From an uncultured Roseobacter sp. (GTDB taxonomy: Bacteria > Pseudomonadota > Alphaproteobacteria > Rhodobacterales > Rhodobacteraceae), in assembly GCA_947488305.1 (NCBI GenBank), contig CANKZM010000008.1, forward strand, positions 1 to 64,000: a DNA stretch of 64,000 bases. Reading direction: 5' to 3'. Each line of letters begins with the position of its first letter. The first letter of the stretch is position 1. The notes below the pieces were generated by a model, which saw only the letters and a list, made by a program, of their open reading frames with translations, did not search any database and had not been told where the DNA came from. Of the stretch, positions 35,185 to 43,949 are shown one piece after another. Made by a program: the position numbers and the translations under genes.

Positions 35185-36813
35185 GTGAAAGTCGAACTCT
35201 ATAACTATATTCGAGCGGCGCAAAAAATGAACCGGCGCCAGATGCTGAAAGGCACTGCTGCTGCCGTTGGTGCCGCAGCGATCATGCCGAAGGACGCACT
35301 GGCCGATGGCCATGGCAACGTCCGGGCAGAAATTCTGAAAATCCCCGGGGTTGGTGCGGGTTCTCCCACTGATAGCGACTGGCAAAAAGTCGGTGAGATG
35401 TGCCTCGGTGCGACAAAGGAAAACGTTGCTGAAGGCGAGTTTGCAGGTGTTGAGCTGACCTTCATGGGTTTGAACAACCAGAACCTGCACAACTTCCTGT
35501 TTCGCGGCTTCCTGAAGCCTTGGGAAGCCTACACAGGCGCCAAGATCAACTGGATCGATCTGGCGCAAGCCGACTATAACGCCCGCCTGCAACAGTCGAT
35601 TGCAACCGGCACCGTAGATTTCGACATCATCGAAATGGGCGCGCCGTTTGAAGGAGATGTTCTGGGCAAAGGTCTGGCCTCTGAGATGCCCGACTGGGTC
35701 AAAGAGCAGATCGACATGGACGACTATGTAGATTACCTCAAGGCGCCCGTTGGCACATGGGATGGCAAAACCTACCGCGTCTCCATCGACGGTGATTGCC
35801 ATACGTTCGCGTATCGCAAGGACTATTTCGGCGAAGGTGGCATCGGCGGCGCCGAAGTTCCGAAAACCTGGCAGGAGATCAACCAGGTTTCTAAGGACCT
35901 TGTGGGCAAGGAAGACCCGCTCACCGGCCTGCCGGCGCATGGCTATCTTGATCCGCTCAAGGGCTGGGGCGGCTTTGGGTTCTACTTCCTCGAAAACCGC
36001 GCTTCTGCCTATGCCAAACACCCCAACAGCCCGGCGTGGCTGTTTGAGCCTGACACTATGAAGCCAATGGTCAACAACCCGGCATGGGTTCAAGCCATTC
36101 AGGACGTGATGGACCTGATTGAAGCGGGCGCCTATCCCACTGACCAGATCAACGCTGACCCGGGCACGACAGCGTTCCAGCAGTTCCTCGCTGGTACTGG
36201 CTCGATGCTGATGTGGTGGGGTGATGTGGGCTCTTCGGCGCGTACCTCTGACACATCCGTTGTGGGCGACGTGGTGGGCTTTGGCGTCAACCCTGCCTCG
36301 GACCGCGTTTACAACGCACAATCCGGCGAATGGGAAGACACCATGAACGAAGCTCCCAATATGGCCTACATCGGCTGGGGCGTGTATGTCATGGCGACGG
36401 TCGAAGGCGACGAGAAAAAGAAAAAGGCAGCCTGGTCCGCTGCAGCCCATCTGGGGGGCAAGGATCTGTCGCTCTGGGCCTCCGCCTATCCGTCCGGCTT
36501 TCAGCCTTACCGGAACTCGCACTTCCAGTTCGAAGAGTGGGAAGAAGCGGGCTACGACCGCGCCTATGTGGAGGATTATCTCGGCTCAAACGCGGACAGC
36601 TACAACCATCCGAATGCCGCGATTGAACCGCGTATTCCGGGCATTTTCCAATACTACTCAGTTGCGGAAGACGAGCTGGCCAAAGGCTATGCCGGGCAAT
36701 ACGGGTCCGCGCAAGAAACGGCAGATGCCATTGCCGTGGCCTGGGAAAAGATCACAGACCAGATCGGACGCGACAGTCAGATTGCGGTCTACAAGGCATC
36801 GCTGGGCCTTTAA
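35185..36813 (+). CDS. Sugar ABC transporter substrate-binding protein (family 1, long form)
   Basis: 542 residues, longer than the usual 420 of family-1 sugar receptors. Near residue 15, NRRQMLKG leads into an Ala-rich stretch, suggesting Tat export. The mature part has HNFLFRGFLKPWEAYTGAKI and VDFDIIEMGAPFEG. I chose GTG 35185 because GGGAGG stands 6 bases ahead; an ATG at 35179 is too close to that site and an ATG at 35227 starts the twin-Arg segment directly. The gene is followed by a strong terminator, so the receptor is transcribed apart from its permeases. The ligand is probably a mono- or oligosaccharide. Confidence 0.82.
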   Translation: MKVELYNYIRAAQKMNRRQMLKGTAAAVGAAAIMPKDALADGHGNVRAEILKIPGVGAGSPTDSDWQKVGEMCLGATKENVAEGEFAGVELTFMGLNNQNLHNFLFRGFLKPWEAYTGAKINWIDLAQADYNARLQQSIATGTVDFDIIEMGAPFEGDVLGKGLASEMPDWVKEQIDMDDYVDYLKAPVGTWDGKTYRVSIDGDCHTFAYRKDYFGEGGIGGAEVPKTWQEINQVSKDLVGKEDPLTGLPAHGYLDPLKGWGGFGFYFLENRASAYAKHPNSPAWLFEPDTMKPMVNNPAWVQAIQDVMDLIEAGAYPTDQINADPGTTAFQQFLAGTGSMLMWWGDVGSSARTSDTSVVGDVVGFGVNPASDRVYNAQSGEWEDTMNEAPNMAYIGWGVYVMATVEGDEKKKKAAWSAAAHLGGKDLSLWASAYPSGFQPYRNSHFQFEEWEEAGYDRAYVEDYLGSNADSYNHPNAAIEPRIPGIFQYYSVAEDELAKGYAGQYGSAQETADAIAVAWEKITDQIGRDSQIAVYKASLGL

Positions 36814-36833
36814 CATCCCGGGACACCAAAGAG

Positions 36834-36861
36834 AAAAGGCGCAGCATTCGTTGCGCCTTTT
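36834..36861 (+). terminator. Rho-independent terminator after the sugar binding protein
   Basis: AAAAGGCGCA and TGCGCCTTTT make a 10-base stem around an 8-base loop, followed by a T. Its A and T arms make it functional in both directions, so it can also serve the convergent EthD-type gene. Confidence 0.85.
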
Positions 36862-36878
36862 TGATGTGTGCGGGTAGC

Positions 36879-37187
36879 TTAGCCGATGACATCACCTACA
36901 AGCATCTGGGACGTCGCATTGTAAAATTCGGGAATATCGGCCACGACGGGTCCTGCAACCGCCATCGCGGCCTCAAAAGCCGCCTGATCCTCAAAAAGGA
37001 TCGTCGCGACAACGTGAAAATCGGCAGCCGCCCCGTCCGCGCCGGACTGGCCTTTTGTGATGACGGTACTGGCGATATGAGGGCCCATATGCTTCCCCAC
37101 CAATGGCAGATGTGTCTTTGAATAATAGTCGAAGTCAAATGTACTGCCTTTGGTCACGGGGTACAGAACCTGCAGCGAAACCGCCAT
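36879..37187 (-). CDS. EthD family protein
   Basis: 102 residues of the dimeric alpha-beta-barrel EthD fold: SLQVLYPVTKGSTFDFDYY, then THLPLVGKHMG with the conserved His, and a middle strand FHVVATILFEDQAAFEAAM. EthD was first seen in ethyl-tert-butyl-ether degradation, and many relatives are of unknown role. It lies inverted between the sugar receptor and permease genes, with GGAG ahead of its ATG. Its presence there breaks the transporter operon. Confidence 0.78.
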   Translation of the reverse strand: MAVSLQVLYPVTKGSTFDFDYYSKTHLPLVGKHMGPHIASTVITKGQSGADGAAADFHVVATILFEDQAAFEAAMAVAGPVVADIPEFYNATSQMLVGDVIG

Positions 37188-37345
37188 GTTGATCTCCTTT
37201 CGAGTGATGCCTGAAACAAGCTTACCCCTTTTTCGAGCAGGTCAGTGCAAAAAACGGCACGCTCTGAAAAGCTGTGCGACCAGCCCAATGAAATTCCATG
37301 ATTTTAATGGTTAACAGCTGACCCAATGACGGCTAACGTCTGGTC

Positions 37346-38449
37346 ATGACAAGTGACGGCGATCTTCTTCATACAGTGACAGCAGACACCATTTCCGATG
37401 CGCGGCGACGGACCGGCAAGGCGATGGTCTGGGGCTCAGCTCTGTTGGTTGCGCTGCTTGCATTATGGCAAATGGCCTACGAAACCGGGCGCATCTCTAC
37501 CGGGTTTGAGACCTGGCGGCCGGTGCTTTACGCGTATGTCCTCTGGGCCTTCGCGTTATGTGCCGCTCAGGTGATCGTGAACGGCGAGAAAGGCAAGCGA
37601 ACGCTTTTCGTGCTGCCGGCGGCGCTCTTTGTCATCAGTCTGGTTGTCTTCCCGCTGCTCTTTGCGCTCTACATTTCGTTCACAGACTGGAACCTCGCCT
37701 CGCCCAACGGCCCGCAGCCCAATGGCTGGGATAACATGCGCGAGATGTGGAACGATGGGTTCTACTGGAATGCCCTGAAAAACATGGTCTACTACGTGCT
37801 GGCCGTGAGCGTCGAATACGTGATCGCCTTTGGTCTGGCGTTGCTTTTGAACGCACAGATCAGGACCCGCAAATTCTTCCGCGTTGTCTTTTTGCTGCCC
37901 TTGATGCTGAGCCCGGTAGCGGTCTCGTGGATGATCGGGAAATCCATGCTGGAGGTCCGCTTTGGCCCCGTTTCCCGCGTGATCCGCGAGCTTGGCGGGG
38001 AGCCCAGTTTCTTTGGCAGCCCCGAGATCGCCCGGTTCATGATCATGGCGATGGACGCCTGGACGTTTATCCCCTTCATGATGATCATGCTGCTTGCAGG
38101 ACTTCAGGCCCTACCTCGAGAGGTCATCGAAGCGTCGAAGGTCGATGGGGCGACCGGCTGGCAAAGCTTCAAGGAAGTGATTTTTCCGCTGATGTTGCCC
38201 GTCTCTGTCACGGCCATCGTCATCCGGATCATCTTCAAATTGAAACTCGCGGACATCATCATCAACGTGACGTCCGGCGGACCCGGCGGCGCGACGGACA
38301 GCGTCACCAGTTTTATTTTCCGGGAATATCGGGACAGGTCCAACGTGGGCTACGGCACGCTTCTGGCCATTGTTTATCTCGTCCTTATCGTCATCTTCGT
38401 AACGCTTTTGCTTAAACTCGTGAGCCGCTGGATGGAGCGTCCCGCATGA
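37346..38449 (+). CDS. Sugar ABC transporter permease (MalF/UgpA family)
   Basis: 367 residues. About eight membrane helices: two extra ones at residues 27-45 and 60-82, then the usual six. The EAA loop is EVIEASKVDGATGWQSFKEV near residue 260. The long N-terminal lead is like MalF of enterics. ATG 37346 has no clear ribosome site and no SD is seen nearby. The 158-base gap between it and the inverted EthD gene must carry its promoter, but no box stands out. It overlaps the next permease by four bases. Confidence 0.87.
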   Translation: MTSDGDLLHTVTADTISDARRRTGKAMVWGSALLVALLALWQMAYETGRISTGFETWRPVLYAYVLWAFALCAAQVIVNGEKGKRTLFVLPAALFVISLVVFPLLFALYISFTDWNLASPNGPQPNGWDNMREMWNDGFYWNALKNMVYYVLAVSVEYVIAFGLALLLNAQIRTRKFFRVVFLLPLMLSPVAVSWMIGKSMLEVRFGPVSRVIRELGGEPSFFGSPEIARFMIMAMDAWTFIPFMMIMLLAGLQALPREVIEASKVDGATGWQSFKEVIFPLMLPVSVTAIVIRIIFKLKLADIIINVTSGGPGGATDSVTSFIFREYRDRSNVGYGTLLAIVYLVLIVIFVTLLLKLVSRWMERPA

Positions 38450-39366
38450 CCGAAACTGCGATCTTCAAGGATCATGACGCGAACCGGCGGGTGAAAACCA
38501 AGTGGTGGGCGAGCCGCGTTGCTATTTATGCCGCCCTCATCACTTGGGCGATCATTTGTCTCTTTCCGATTTTCTGGACAATCACGACCTCATTCAAACT
38601 GGCCCCCGACGTGATGAAGGGAAACCTGATCCCGTGGGTGGATTTCACGCCGCGCTGGAAAGGCTGGGAGTCCATTGGTATCTCACCGCGCTTGATTGGC
38701 GAGATTTCGACAGTCCGTGAGGAATTCCTCAAACGCTTCTGGAACAGCGCGGTCGTAGCACTTTCCGCATCTGCCCTCGCGGTGGTTTTGGGCTCTCTCG
38801 CGGCCTACGGATTGTCACGGTTCAATTATAAATTCGGGTTCATGCGGAATTCGGATATTTCCTTCTTTTTCCTCAGCCAGATGATCCTGCCCCCCGTGGT
38901 ATTGGCGCTGCCGTTCCTGGTTCTTTACAAATCCCTTGATCTGCTCGACAGCCGCATCGGTCTGATCCTGCTTTATACGCTGATGGTGTTGCCGATTGTG
39001 ATCTGGATCATGCGGGACCAGTTTCAGGGCATCCCGGTCGAGTTGGAGGAAGCGGCCCTTGTGGACGGCCTGGGCATATGGGGTGCTTTCCTGCAGATTG
39101 TTCTGCCCATCGCGTTGCCCGGCATGGTGGCCGCCTTCATTCTGTCGCTTGTTCTGTGCTGGAATGAGTATTTCTTTGCGGCGCTGCTGACAGCGACTAA
39201 TGCCACGACACTGCCCGTAATGGTCGCCTCGCAAACGGGGTCACAAGGGATCAATTGGTGGTCTATGGCCGCACTATCATCGGCTGCGATCCTGCCGCTC
39301 ATTATCGTGGCGATCTTTCTTGAGAAATACATCATCAAGGGCATGGCCGCAGGAGCCGTCAAATAA
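38446..39366 (+). CDS. Sugar ABC transporter permease (MalG/UgpE family)
   Basis: 306 residues, six membrane helices. Conserved parts are FPIFWTITTSFK near residue 40, the EAA loop ELEEAALVDGLGIWGAFLQ near residue 200 and the C-terminal FLEKYIIKGMAAGAVK, which is the usual MalG ending. A long periplasmic loop (about residues 58-95) lies after the first helix. It starts in the stop of the first permease and completes the transporter with the receptor (35185) and ATPase (33932). A convergent FGGY kinase follows after 78 bases. Confidence 0.88.
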   Translation: MTETAIFKDHDANRRVKTKWWASRVAIYAALITWAIICLFPIFWTITTSFKLAPDVMKGNLIPWVDFTPRWKGWESIGISPRLIGEISTVREEFLKRFWNSAVVALSASALAVVLGSLAAYGLSRFNYKFGFMRNSDISFFFLSQMILPPVVLALPFLVLYKSLDLLDSRIGLILLYTLMVLPIVIWIMRDQFQGIPVELEEAALVDGLGIWGAFLQIVLPIALPGMVAAFILSLVLCWNEYFFAALLTATNATTLPVMVASQTGSQGINWWSMAALSSAAILPLIIVAIFLEKYIIKGMAAGAVK

Positions 39367-39444
39367 GCTGATTTGTCTGTTCTGAATTGAACTGACGGCG
39401 AAGACCAACACGGGATGCTGTCCACCGCACTGCTTCAGACCGGA

Positions 39445-40938
39445 TCAATCGCTGCCAAGCTCTGCCGCGATATCCTTTGTTTGCGCGTAGAGGCGGCGAA
39501 AAAGACCATATGCTTTTTCGTACCTTGGATCTGTTTGCGCAGAAACAGTTTGCGCCACCGGGTTCCATGTTGAAATGTCATCCCGCCCGACCGCGCCCAC
39601 GGCAAGTGCTGCCATAAATGCGTCGCCATAACTCGCCCCGGTCGTTTTTTCGCAGACAATCTGGTCGATCCCGATGATGTCAGAAGTAGCCTGCAACCAG
39701 AGCGCATTTTTGGTGCCGCCCCCAACCGCAAGAAGCCGCGCCGGGGATTGCCCTAGTTCGGCAAAGGTATCGGTCACATGCCGCGTGCCGTAGGCGATCC
39801 CCTCGATCAACGCGCGATACATGTCGCCTCGCGTATGGGTGAGGTTTAGGCCGAAGAAGGTCCCCTTGGCGTTGATGTCATGAATGGGTGTCCTTTCGCC
39901 AGAAAAATAGGGCAACATCAGCAGCCCATTAGCACCGGGCGGGGAAGTACTGGCCTCCTCAGCCAGCAGCGGAAAGGCCTGCTTGGGGTCAAGATCACGC
40001 GCAAACTGGTCGCGGAACCAATGGGTCAGAGTTCCGGAAGTCGCCAACCCAGCCATTGAGGCGTGCTCGCCCTGAAACAGCCATGGCGCATACCAGATGC
40101 GCGGGTCCGATACCTGTGACTGCGCGCGCAAAATGATAAAGATGGTCGAGCCATACATCATCATCATGTCGCCCGGCTGATCCACCCCAACTGAAAAGGC
40201 TTCGGCGGCAGCATCAATGGTTCCCGCCGTCACCGGCGTGCCGATGGCCAGACCTGTCTCGGCGGCCGCTTTTGATGTGATCTCTCCTGCAATCTCGTTG
40301 GACCACAACAGACGCGGGAGTTTGTCCAAATCAATGATGTCATCCGCAAGATCGTCGATCCAAGTCTGCGTTTTGACGTCATACAAGGGCGAGAAATTTG
40401 CCGCCGTGTAGTGGTCAATCACAACCTGCCCTGTCAGGCGTTGGACAAGAAAACTGGTGGACGTCAGGATATGTGCGGTTTCCGCGTAGATCTCCGGTCG
40501 GTTGCGCTTCAGCCAGAGGATCTTTGGCCCCACGGATTGAGACGTCAGTGCATTGCCGCAACGCGCGATGATCGTCTCTTCGCCAATCCGGTCCGTCAGG
40601 TCGCGCACTTCCCGTTCCGCACGGCCATCCACTCCATAAAGGACACCGTTCATCAACGGGTCGCCACTTGCGTTCACTGGCAGCATGCAGGGACCGATGG
40701 CACTGCACGCCACCGCCTTGATCTCAGCGGGATCGACTCCTGTTTTCTTCAGGATCGATTGGCATACGTGGACAAAATCGCCCCACCAATCCTCTTCAGG
40801 TCGGTGTTCTGCCCACCCCGGTTGCGGGACCAGCATTTTGTGTCCGCGCGCCGCCTGACCATGGATTTCACCCGCCTCATCGACCAAGACGCCCTTGGTC
40901 TCATAGGTGCCGATGTCGATGCCAAGGGTGTACGCCAT
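39445..40938 (-). CDS. FGGY-family carbohydrate kinase
   Basis: 497 residues of the actin-like sugar kinase fold. The N-terminal phosphate loop is GIDIGTYETKGVLVDEAG; the C-terminal ATP site has AVGGGTKNALWLQATSDI, and YFSGERTPIHDINAKGTFFG is the typical FGGY connecting block. Substrates in the family include xylulose, ribulose, gluconate and erythritol; the pattern here fits none closely. It is the last gene of a minus-strand operon with an M42 peptidase and a BtpA homologue, overlapping the former by one base (TGATG). Confidence 0.85.
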   Translation of the reverse strand: MAYTLGIDIGTYETKGVLVDEAGEIHGQAARGHKMLVPQPGWAEHRPEEDWWGDFVHVCQSILKKTGVDPAEIKAVACSAIGPCMLPVNASGDPLMNGVLYGVDGRAEREVRDLTDRIGEETIIARCGNALTSQSVGPKILWLKRNRPEIYAETAHILTSTSFLVQRLTGQVVIDHYTAANFSPLYDVKTQTWIDDLADDIIDLDKLPRLLWSNEIAGEITSKAAAETGLAIGTPVTAGTIDAAAEAFSVGVDQPGDMMMMYGSTIFIILRAQSQVSDPRIWYAPWLFQGEHASMAGLATSGTLTHWFRDQFARDLDPKQAFPLLAEEASTSPPGANGLLMLPYFSGERTPIHDINAKGTFFGLNLTHTRGDMYRALIEGIAYGTRHVTDTFAELGQSPARLLAVGGGTKNALWLQATSDIIGIDQIVCEKTTGASYGDAFMAALAVGAVGRDDISTWNPVAQTVSAQTDPRYEKAYGLFRRLYAQTKDIAAELGSD

Positions 40939-42032
40939 CAGGTATAGTCATCCCTGTCCAGTGAGAAATCCCGGTCAATCCCGGCAAGCGCCGCGACGAG
41001 GAGACCGGAGAGCGCCACAAGATCATTCAGATCGCAGACCTCCCGCGCGGAGTGGGAATAGCGCATCGGAAAGCCCACATCGATGGAGGCAACGCCTTCA
41101 CCCACATGTTGCACGTATGACAAATCGGTCAAAATCCCGGTCTGCGCGCTGCGTTGCAGGGGGGTGTTTTGGGACTGTGCTGCCTCTTCCATCAGCCGCA
41201 CCATTGCCGGATGGGGGATCACGCCGTTCAGCGTCCCGCGCCCATGAAAGGAATAAAGGCTGATGCCCGGCCCACCACCCAAAACAACATCTCCGCAGCC
41301 AGTCATGTCAGGGGTGTCCGAGGCCAGCATGAGATCAATTTGGATGGCAATTTCCGGTTTGATCTTTTGTGCCAGCGGGAGGGCGCCACGCAAATTGAAC
41401 TCCTCCTGGACCGTAAAGGCCAGATGTACAGGTGGGCCGTTCTTACGGGCCTTCAGGGCGCGGGCGACTTCCAGCAGCACTGCGCAGCCCGCCCGGTCAT
41501 CGACGCTTGTGCCGACAATGCGGTCCTGGCCAAGCGCAGCGGCCCGTGGCTTGTAGACAACTGGCGTGCCGATTTTGATCCCGGCGGCCTCGACCTCACT
41601 GGCTGAGCGCATCCCCACATCGACATAAAGATCCGTATGGGGAAGGACCGCGTTTTTCTCGCTCTGCGCGGTGGCATGGTGGCTTTTGTGCGCGATGATG
41701 CCTTCGACGTCGCGGCCTTCAGCCACACAGATCAAGACATCCTGCGCGGGCAAGGCTCTTTCAGGCACACCGCCCAGACGCACCAGCCGCAAAAGCCCAT
41801 CCGGCTCTATGCGCCGCACGACAAAGCCTAATTGGTCCATGTGCGTAAACAGCATCACCGCAGGCCCCTCGCCCGGGAAATGGGCCACAAGATTGCCGAG
41901 GCGATCGGAATGGCTCTCGACGCCGATCTCTTGCAGATGCGCCGCGATCGCGCGCCGTACGCGATCCTCGTGCCCCGACAATCCGGGGAGTCGCATCAAG
42001 GTCAGCAGGATCTCTTTAAGCCTTTCTTTCAT
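40938..42032 (-). CDS. M42 family metallo-aminopeptidase/glycosidase-like protein (SgcX/FrvX type)
   Basis: 364 residues. The five metal ligands of the di-zinc M42 fold are all visible: His in FTHMDQLG, Asp in GTSVDDRAGC, the Glu pair in FTVQEEFNLRGA, Asp in IQIDLM and His in RYSHSAREV. Relatives SgcX and FrvX of E. coli sit in sugar operons and are labelled endoglucanases or peptidases without firm proof. Overlaps on both sides (one and four bases) tie it to the FGGY kinase and BtpA genes. A role in deglycosylating or trimming the sugar ligand is inference. Confidence 0.85.
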   Translation of the reverse strand: MKERLKEILLTLMRLPGLSGHEDRVRRAIAAHLQEIGVESHSDRLGNLVAHFPGEGPAVMLFTHMDQLGFVVRRIEPDGLLRLVRLGGVPERALPAQDVLICVAEGRDVEGIIAHKSHHATAQSEKNAVLPHTDLYVDVGMRSASEVEAAGIKIGTPVVYKPRAAALGQDRIVGTSVDDRAGCAVLLEVARALKARKNGPPVHLAFTVQEEFNLRGALPLAQKIKPEIAIQIDLMLASDTPDMTGCGDVVLGGGPGISLYSFHGRGTLNGVIPHPAMVRLMEEAAQSQNTPLQRSAQTGILTDLSYVQHVGEGVASIDVGFPMRYSHSAREVCDLNDLVALSGLLVAALAGIDRDFSLDRDDYT

Positions 42033-42829
42033 CCGCGTGCCTTGCGGGCCCGGTCCATGAAGTCCTTGGCGCGTTCGGGATCAACGGCGTTCCAGGTATC
42101 GCCATCCACCTTCAGGGACGACCCGACGATGCAACCATCGGAAATGGCCAAAACGTCTGCGATTGTGTCGTGCCTGACCCCTGTATTGGCCATCACGGCG
42201 ATATCCGGCAATACGGACTTGACGGCTTCAAGATCGGATAATGCAGCGGCTTCGCCGGTGATCTGACCGGACACCAGCACCGCATCAGGGATCGAGGAGA
42301 AAACCGCGCTGCGCGCCCTGTCCGGCAAGGAACGCTGATCCAGCGAATGCGCAAACTCTGCCGAGATATTATAGAGCATGGCCAAATCCGGCCGGCCCAA
42401 ACGATTCCGGTAGCGCAATGCTTCCCCTGCGTTGGGTGTCCATGGCCCCATGTCCGAAGCATAAGTGCCAGTGAAAATTTCCCGCACGAAGTGAGCTCCC
42501 GTGGCGGTAGCCAACGCCACGCTCGACATCGGGTCCCAGAGCACGTTGATGCCGAAAGGCACGGTGATTTCCGATTTCAATTCCCCGATAACTGCCGCCA
42601 TTGTCGCGGTGGAGGCGGTATCCACGTCGAACTCATATGGCCGGTCGTTTTCATTTCCGAACATCACCGCATCAAAGCCGGCATCCTGCAACGCATGAAG
42701 GTCGGCGCGAACTGACGCTAGCAAATCGATATCCGGATCATACAAGGGCGTTCCGGGAAGTGCGCCAAAATGAACCATACCGATTACAGGTTTGGTCTTG
42801 CCGAATATTCGGCTGAAATTTCCAGTCAT
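42029..42829 (-). CDS. BtpA/SgcQ family TIM-barrel protein
   Basis: 266 residues. VIGMVHFGALPGTPLYD opens the barrel; VMFGNENDRPYEF, FGINVLWDPMSSVALATATGA and the C-terminal GCIVGSSLKVDGD are family marks. BtpA was named for photosystem I assembly in cyanobacteria, but bacterial copies such as E. coli SgcQ lie in sugar operons and their reaction is unknown. ATG 42829 has GGGAG 6-7 bases ahead. It is first in the operon with the M42 and FGGY genes. The fold suggests a sugar-phosphate aldolase, lyase or isomerase. Confidence 0.83.
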   Translation of the reverse strand: MTGNFSRIFGKTKPVIGMVHFGALPGTPLYDPDIDLLASVRADLHALQDAGFDAVMFGNENDRPYEFDVDTASTATMAAVIGELKSEITVPFGINVLWDPMSSVALATATGAHFVREIFTGTYASDMGPWTPNAGEALRYRNRLGRPDLAMLYNISAEFAHSLDQRSLPDRARSAVFSSIPDAVLVSGQITGEAAALSDLEAVKSVLPDIAVMANTGVRHDTIADVLAISDGCIVGSSLKVDGDTWNAVDPERAKDFMDRARKARG

Positions 42830-42920
42830 TTGGTTCTCCCTCACGAAAATCCTACGTCTGGCAACTGTTCACGTAAAGGGAAACTGCGTTAAGCTGTGGC
42901 CAACACAAAAGGAGCACGAC

Positions 42921-43949
42921 ATGGGACTGAAAACACGGCATTGGGACAGGCTGGGAAATGGCGGCCTGACGTTTACCGAACTGGGCTTTGGCACTGCTCC
43001 ACTAGGGAACCTTTACAAGGCGATTTCTGATGAGGATGCCCGCGCGACCCTTGATGCGGCTTGGGATGGTGGAGTCCGCTATTTCGATACCGCGCCGCTC
43101 TATGGTCTGGGATTATCCGAGACGCGGCTCAATCCCTTTCTGCGTGGCAAGCCAAGAGACGAATTCGTTATGTCAACAAAAGTCGGACGGCTCATCCAAC
43201 AATGTGCACCTGAGCATCGTGCAGGAGTTGGAAAGTGGTTCGATGTCCCAACCAGGCGCGAGCAGTTCGATTATAGCTATGACGGCGTCATGCGTTCCTT
43301 CGAGCACTCGTTTTCCCGGCTGGGGGTCGATCAGATCGACATTCTCTATGTCCATGATCTGTGTATCTTTAGCCACGGATCCAAAGAGGCCTCCGACACC
43401 CGGATCGAAGAGTTCTTTGGCGCGCGGGGCTATGACGCAATGATTTCGTTGCGGGATCAGGGAATGGTCAAGGCCATCGGGGGTGGTGTCAACGAATGGG
43501 AAGTCTGCCAAACCCTTGCAGAACGCGGCGATTTCGACCTCTTCCTGTTGGCCGGGCGCTACACGTTGCTGGAGCAAACGGCACTGAACAGCTTCCTGCC
43601 GCTTTGCGAAGCGCGCGGTATCGGAATCGTCACCGGCGGGCCCTACAACTCAGGTATTTTGGCAACAGGAGCGAAGCCCGGCGCGTTCTACAACTACGAC
43701 CCGGCTCCGCAGCATATTATCGACCGGGTGAATGCTATCGAAGCCGTATGCAACGACCATGGCGTCCGGATGGTAGATGCGGCTTTCCAGTTTCCGCTGA
43801 TGCATCCAGCCCATGTGGCCGTGATCCCCGGCGGTCAGGGCGTGAAGGAGACCGAAGCCAACCTGCGCGCGGCAACGGCGAAAATCCCAGCCGATCTTTG
43901 GTCGGACCTGAAAGCCAATGGCCTGATGGATGAAAGGGTCCCCGTGTGA
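42921..43949 (+). CDS. Aldo/keto reductase, D-threo-aldose 1-dehydrogenase (L-fucose dehydrogenase) type
   Basis: 342 residues. The catalytic tetrad is visible: Asp and Tyr in YFDTAPLYGLGLSE, Lys in MSTKVGRL and His in LYVHDLC. The fold ends with the FPLMHPAHVAVIPG and KAN... segment typical of aldose 1-dehydrogenases, which oxidise L-fucose, D-arabinose or L-galactose to the lactone. ATG 42921 follows AAAAGGAGC; an upstream in-frame start at 42792 would cover the divergent promoter region. The lactonase gene overlaps its stop by four bases. Confidence 0.85.
   Translation: MGLKTRHWDRLGNGGLTFTELGFGTAPLGNLYKAISDEDARATLDAAWDGGVRYFDTAPLYGLGLSETRLNPFLRGKPRDEFVMSTKVGRLIQQCAPEHRAGVGKWFDVPTRREQFDYSYDGVMRSFEHSFSRLGVDQIDILYVHDLCIFSHGSKEASDTRIEEFFGARGYDAMISLRDQGMVKAIGGGVNEWEVCQTLAERGDFDLFLLAGRYTLLEQTALNSFLPLCEARGIGIVTGGPYNSGILATGAKPGAFYNYDPAPQHIIDRVNAIEAVCNDHGVRMVDAAFQFPLMHPAHVAVIPGGQGVKETEANLRAATAKIPADLWSDLKANGLMDERVPV

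Noticed and set aside
35071-36522. 483-codon minus-strand open frame
   Set aside because: It is antisense to the sugar binding protein gene, which has a signal segment, a ribosome site and a terminator.
42792-42920. N-terminal extension of the aldose dehydrogenase
   Set aside because: It would overlap the start of the divergent BtpA gene. ATG 42921 has AAAAGGAGC ahead and begins the family sequence.
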